The translations under genes and the position numbers were made by a program. This document shows positions 60,355 to 64,000 of a stretch of 64,000 nucleotides of DNA, piece after piece. Each line of letters starts with the position of its first letter. Positions within the stretch are counted from its first letter, which is position 1. The notes under the pieces are model-generated. The model made no database searches. It was given only the letters and a program-made list of their open reading frames with translations, and had not been told where the DNA came from. Source of the stretch: Paramecium tetraurelia. Taxonomy: Eukaryota; Ciliophora; Oligohymenophorea; Peniculida; Parameciidae. The stretch lies in assembly GCF_000165425.1 (NCBI RefSeq), contig NW_001799588.1, positions 4,920 to 68,919 of the forward strand. The letters run 5' to 3'.

Positions 60355-61102
60355 ATGAGTATGTAAAAAACTCCTGAGAAACAAGAATTAAGTTAAGCTT
60401 TACTCTTATCTATAAGTTAATATTCATGGGATAAATAAATTAGATTAACAACGGATGAGGATGTATTATGTAGTTATAGTAAATTGTCAAATGATTAAGG
60501 AGTATGAATTTAATGATTAAATTCTTTAGAGTTATTTAGAAACAAAGAAAGATTAAGGAAATGTATTCATTAAAAAATGCAATCAAGTTTAAATTGATGA
60601 TGTTTAAGATCAAGAACATAAATAATTATTATAAATGTTGAAAGAAAAAGATAAGAGAATAGAACAATTAGAGCATTATTAAGTATGGTTATAAGAATAG
60701 AATGAGAATTTGAAATTAAATTAACAAATGATGATGTAAATTTCATCTGAATATTAGTGAAGATTAATCAATGAATTAATTGCAAACAAATTCAGCATCA
60801 AAATAACATTTATTAAAAATAGAAGATCTAGAATTCTAGATTAATTAATCAGAACAACAATACCATAAGAGTTTAAAAAGTCTTGGATAATTCGAAAAAG
60901 AAAATTCTACTCTAAAAACTAAAATATTTGAATATGAGCAAAAGCTATTTTAATAACAACATCAATAAAAAGTCGCTGAATCAATTAATGAGGTAATTCC
61001 TACTTCATTTATATATAGTAATCAAAGATAAAATATGAAGAATAACATTAATTAAATTAATCCAAAATTTATAGAAATATTTAAATATAATATAATAAAT
61101 GA
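60355..61102 (+). CDS. coiled-coil gene overlapping the next frame by ATGA
   Basis: 223 aa after three introns (60502-60529, 60736-60757, 60993-61018). Polar start MSMQKTPEKQELSQALLLSI, then coiled coil (MLKEKDKRIEQLEHYQVWLQ; KIEDLEFQINQSEQQYHKSL; KIKYEEQHQLNQSKIYRNI). It stops at TGA 61100, inside aaATGAgg, where the kinase-like frame begins with ATG 61099. It may instead be the N-terminal half of one coiled-coil/kinase protein, separated by a -1 shift. Both readings are frame-consistent. Confidence 0.6.
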
Positions 61103-63459
61103 GGCCCAATCATCCTTATACAATAACATTTCCTATCTGGTAATGTGATCAATGGACTGCGTTAAGGGGACGTCTGAAACAAACTGATAAATAAGTTATC
61201 ATAGCCAGATGGAGCAATACTATGTATTTAGATGAAGAATTGGCATTATTTGACTAGCATCATCGAATTTAACCATAGAAGGATATTATAATTCATAAAC
61301 CTTAAATATTATTACTTCCATCAATATTATAGATAGTTAGAACTAATACATATACAGATGTTTTAATAGAGAATATTTCTGAATGGTTTTTAACTAATGG
61401 CGATCTTTCTAAATTATTGCTAATATATTTTGGATATGATCTTTATTCAGGTTGTTCTCCACGTGATTGCACTTTAGAGAATATAATTAAAAATGGTGAT
61501 TCAATAATTATTCTAGATTTTGGTTTGAGAAAGCGAACCTAAAAATACTGTGTCTATTGGAATCCCTTAATCCTTAAAGGTATGCCTTGTAGATCTTCTT
61601 ATTAATGGTCTCTAGGAATTATTTATTTAGTTATGACATAAGGGACATACATTCTGAATGAGGTTTAAAAGCATATAACTGCATGGTTGAAAGGAGGAAC
61701 ATTGGACATTGGGTTTTTGATTAACAATAAAAAGTAGTCAATCCAAGATTTAATATCTTCACTTTTGGATCTGGAGAATCCTATAGCTTGGAATGAAATC
61801 CCTAATCATCCAGCCTTTAGAGAAGATAATGCTTGTAAATAAATTTTAAAGGAGTTTAAAGGAAAATTCTATAATAATGAAGTAAAAAGTCGATCTTCAT
61901 CAAGAACTAATAGTAGAAATGAAAATAGTAATTAAATTAGCATTATGCCTTGCCCTTATGGATTATAGAATCCAAAAATTAGCGAGTAAAATAATCATAA
62001 TCAATAACTTATAACAAAGGTTAGCAATTTATAAAAATCTCATCAAGATAGAGTTCGTAACGCTTTGGGCAATTTGTATTCATCTGTATTAAATAGACAT
62101 GCATCAACATCATAAACAAATAGATAAACAATCTAAATAAATAGCAGCCCTAATAAGTTTAATCACTACTTTAACTCTACAAAAATGTTGCCAAAATCTA
62201 TAAAATCCCCTTCCAACCTTGGTTTTAAAGCTTTAAGGAGTTAAAATTAAGCTAGTAATTAAAATACCGGTTCTGATTCTCATAGATAATCTGGTGATGC
62301 TTCGATAGAAAATATCATTAAACCGTCTTAAAAATAAGATTCTTTTAATGTTACTATGAGAATGAGGGTTTCCTCAGCAAAAGAAGACATAACCAGGTTA
62401 TAATAAAGACCGAGAAATGGCTCAACACATTCATTTTTGCATTTAGAACCTAAATAATAATAATAAAATCATCAATATTAGGCATCTAAGAATTACAAAG
62501 AAGTTTAATAAATTTATTAATAAAGTGAAATTTAGAAGGTTGAAGGAGTACAATAATCGATTAAAAATAACGATTAATCAGAATAATAACAACAAAGATA
62601 ATAATAATAGCAAGAATAAAAAAAATAGCAATAGCAATAACAATAATAATAATAATAACAGCAACCTCAATAACAATAACTTCAATAACAACAATAATAA
62701 TAATAAGCAAAACCACAATCTTAATAATCGCAATAATCTTAACCATAACTTTATGAGAATTTTTTAAGCGATACTGAAAATCACATAGAAATAATTTAAA
62801 GGAATTTTGCATTATTTTAATAAAAATATAATAGATCTTTAGAAGCAATCAATTTGATTGGCTAAACAGTAGCAAAATGTTTAACTTTCTTTAATGCATT
62901 ATAAAATGCTTGGGTAATTCCTCTATTCTTAGTCTTCAAGCGTATGCTATAATTAAGAAAGTAGGTTGAGAATTTATTATAAGAAAAAGTAAATTCCTTT
63001 AATATTAATTATTGGGAAGAGATAACTTAAAGTGTTGAATTTGAAAATTATTTAACTAAGGTTTAGTAAGACAATTAACTTGTGTAATCAGAATTAAGTA
63101 TATTGCTAAACTCAGCTAAAGCGAAAGCAGAAAAGTTAGATAAATCTAGAAGGGATAAAGTTGAATGGTTTTTAAATGATGATCTGGAGGATAAAATAAA
63201 AGATGTTTGTAATACATATTTTCATGGATAGATTTACAAGAATATTAAAGACAAGAAGGGAATAGCACGACCAAATATAGAGTGGCTGAAATTACAAATC
63301 TAGGCTTAAGCTTCCATAATCATAATTGAGTTACCTATTTTCACATGTGATAAGGAAAACTTTACTTATGAAGGCTATTTATCAGCATTTGAATTAACAG
63401 ATGAAGCTTAAATTTACTAATACTTAAATAAATATGAGGATTATCTCGATCATAAATGA
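61099..63459 (+). CDS. degenerate protein-kinase-like protein with polyglutamine tract
   Basis: 786 codons without intron. The kinase-like region (about residues 10-190) has the lysine strand as QVIIARWSN (Arg for Lys), DIIIHKPQILLLPS, WFLTNGDLSKLLLIYFGYDL, the catalytic loop CSPRDCTLENI (PRD for HRD) and ILDFGLRKR (DFG kept). It then has a WSLGIIYLVMTQG segment. A Gln/Asn-rich linker carries the polyQ tract (about residues 490-540), and a C-terminal helical domain ends YLSAFELTDEAQIYQYLNKY. VAIK-Lys and HRD-His are both altered, so activity is doubtful. Convergent with the cyclin gene, 29 bp between stops. Confidence 0.72.
62570..62720 (+). repeat. polyglutamine-coding A/T-rich tract
   Basis: About 50 codons of near-pure TAA/TAG/CAA encode runs of Gln inside the kinase-like gene. 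Read as DNA it is a purine/AT-rich trinucleotide tract, so replication slippage is likely. Confidence 0.75.
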
Positions 63460-63488
63460 AAACGAAATTCTTAGTTTATTAATTATAT

Positions 63489-64000
63489 TCATTTATATTG
63501 AATTTAAATATTGGAGACTTCTTGAAATTTTGGTGAACTATATTTTCTTTATATTGCTTATAATGACATAACTTTTGCTTAACATAATTATTAGCATATC
63601 TCTTTTGCCACTGGCCTTATTTGATTCTCATTATATTGTGAATGTATTTCTAAATAGGTAGGCCAGCAATTCTAAGATCTATTCAATAAATTTTGATTTT
63701 AAATACTTTTTATAAATCTTCTGTACTAAATATAGTACGCTGGATGCTTGTAAACTAGGGTTGTATTATATAAATTTATGATCCAACAACATTAATTCTA
63801 AAATGTATTTTCCTAATTAATATGACTTTTAATCTAGTTAAATTAATTGTTAATATCTCTCATAGAATTAATGTTGATTTGTAAAACAAATTTCAAATTA
63901 TAATTGCATTAAAATTTTACCCTCCATTTCTAAAATTTCTTCTTTTGTATAGGTTTTATCTGTTACATCCGAGTAATAATTTAATTTTGGAGGGTAGATT
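63489..64000 (-). CDS. B-type cyclin, 3' part (gene runs off the window)
   Basis: About 160 codons with one 28-nt intron (63679-63706). The reading gives YPPKLNYYSDVTDKTYTKEE and ILEMEGKILMQLQFEICFTN (end of the first cyclin fold), LGKYILELMLLDHKFIQYNP (start of the second) and ASSVLYLVQKIYKKSQ. After the intron it reads NCWPTYLEIHSQYNENQIRP and KVMSLQAIQRKYSSPKFQEV, ending NIQIQYK. The KYSSxKFxxVS end is that of A/B-type mitotic cyclins. The N-terminal destruction box and first helices lie beyond base 64000. Confidence 0.85.

Noticed and set aside
62525-62848. Asn-rich + strand frame and Ile-rich - strand frame
   Set aside because: They are the other frames of the polyglutamine tract; the Gln frame is in phase with 700 other coding codons.

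Overview
This window is macronuclear-type DNA from a ciliate that uses the Paramecium nuclear code. TAA and TAG are read as Gln in every recognisable gene and TGA is the only stop. Introns are 18-31 nt, start GT (usually GTA) and end TAG, AAG or CAG. The DNA is very AT-rich, genes are packed tightly, and two genes encode trichocyst matrix precursors. Coordinates were built by reading with TAA/TAG=Gln, removing the tiny introns and checking that each spliced length is a multiple of 3.

Layout. 1-10 kb is gene-poor: one GPI-type Cys-rich surface protein, one WD-repeat membrane protein, and a graveyard of relics (a DDE transposase, a PX-domain sorting nexin and two unassigned coding fragments). 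10-19 kb holds a 7TM receptor fused to a phosphatidylinositol phosphate kinase, an Arf-like small G protein, a Ser/Thr dehydratase-type PLP enzyme, a damaged COX20-like gene, a PAQR receptor, a coiled-coil protein and an SF-assemblin. 19-34.5 kb holds coiled-coil proteins, a damaged trichocyst gene, a TBC RabGAP, a beta-propeller type I membrane protein and a kelch protein. 34.6-37 kb is a membrane hybrid histidine kinase. 37-47 kb is cytoskeletal and ciliary in flavour: UBXN11-like, a degenerate membrane-anchored phosphofructokinase homologue, a dynein intermediate chain (DNAI1-like) carrying several frameshifts, a divergent TTL-like protein and CEP41. 47-53 kb has a Cache-domain membrane protein, an intact trichocyst matrix gene, an E2 with UBA (UBE2K-like) and the proteasome ATPase RPT5. 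53-59 kb has a tandem pair of unknown paralogues, one interrupted by a single in-frame TGA, and an intronless 882-codon GTPase. 60-64 kb has a coiled-coil gene overlapping a polyglutamine pseudokinase-like gene, and the 3' part of a B-type cyclin.

Common themes: four divergent gene pairs with only 10-27 bp between start codons, convergent pairs with 27-46 bp between stops, and several genes differing from an intact frame by 1-nt indels. The indels may be decaying duplicates or assembly errors; the sequence alone cannot separate these.
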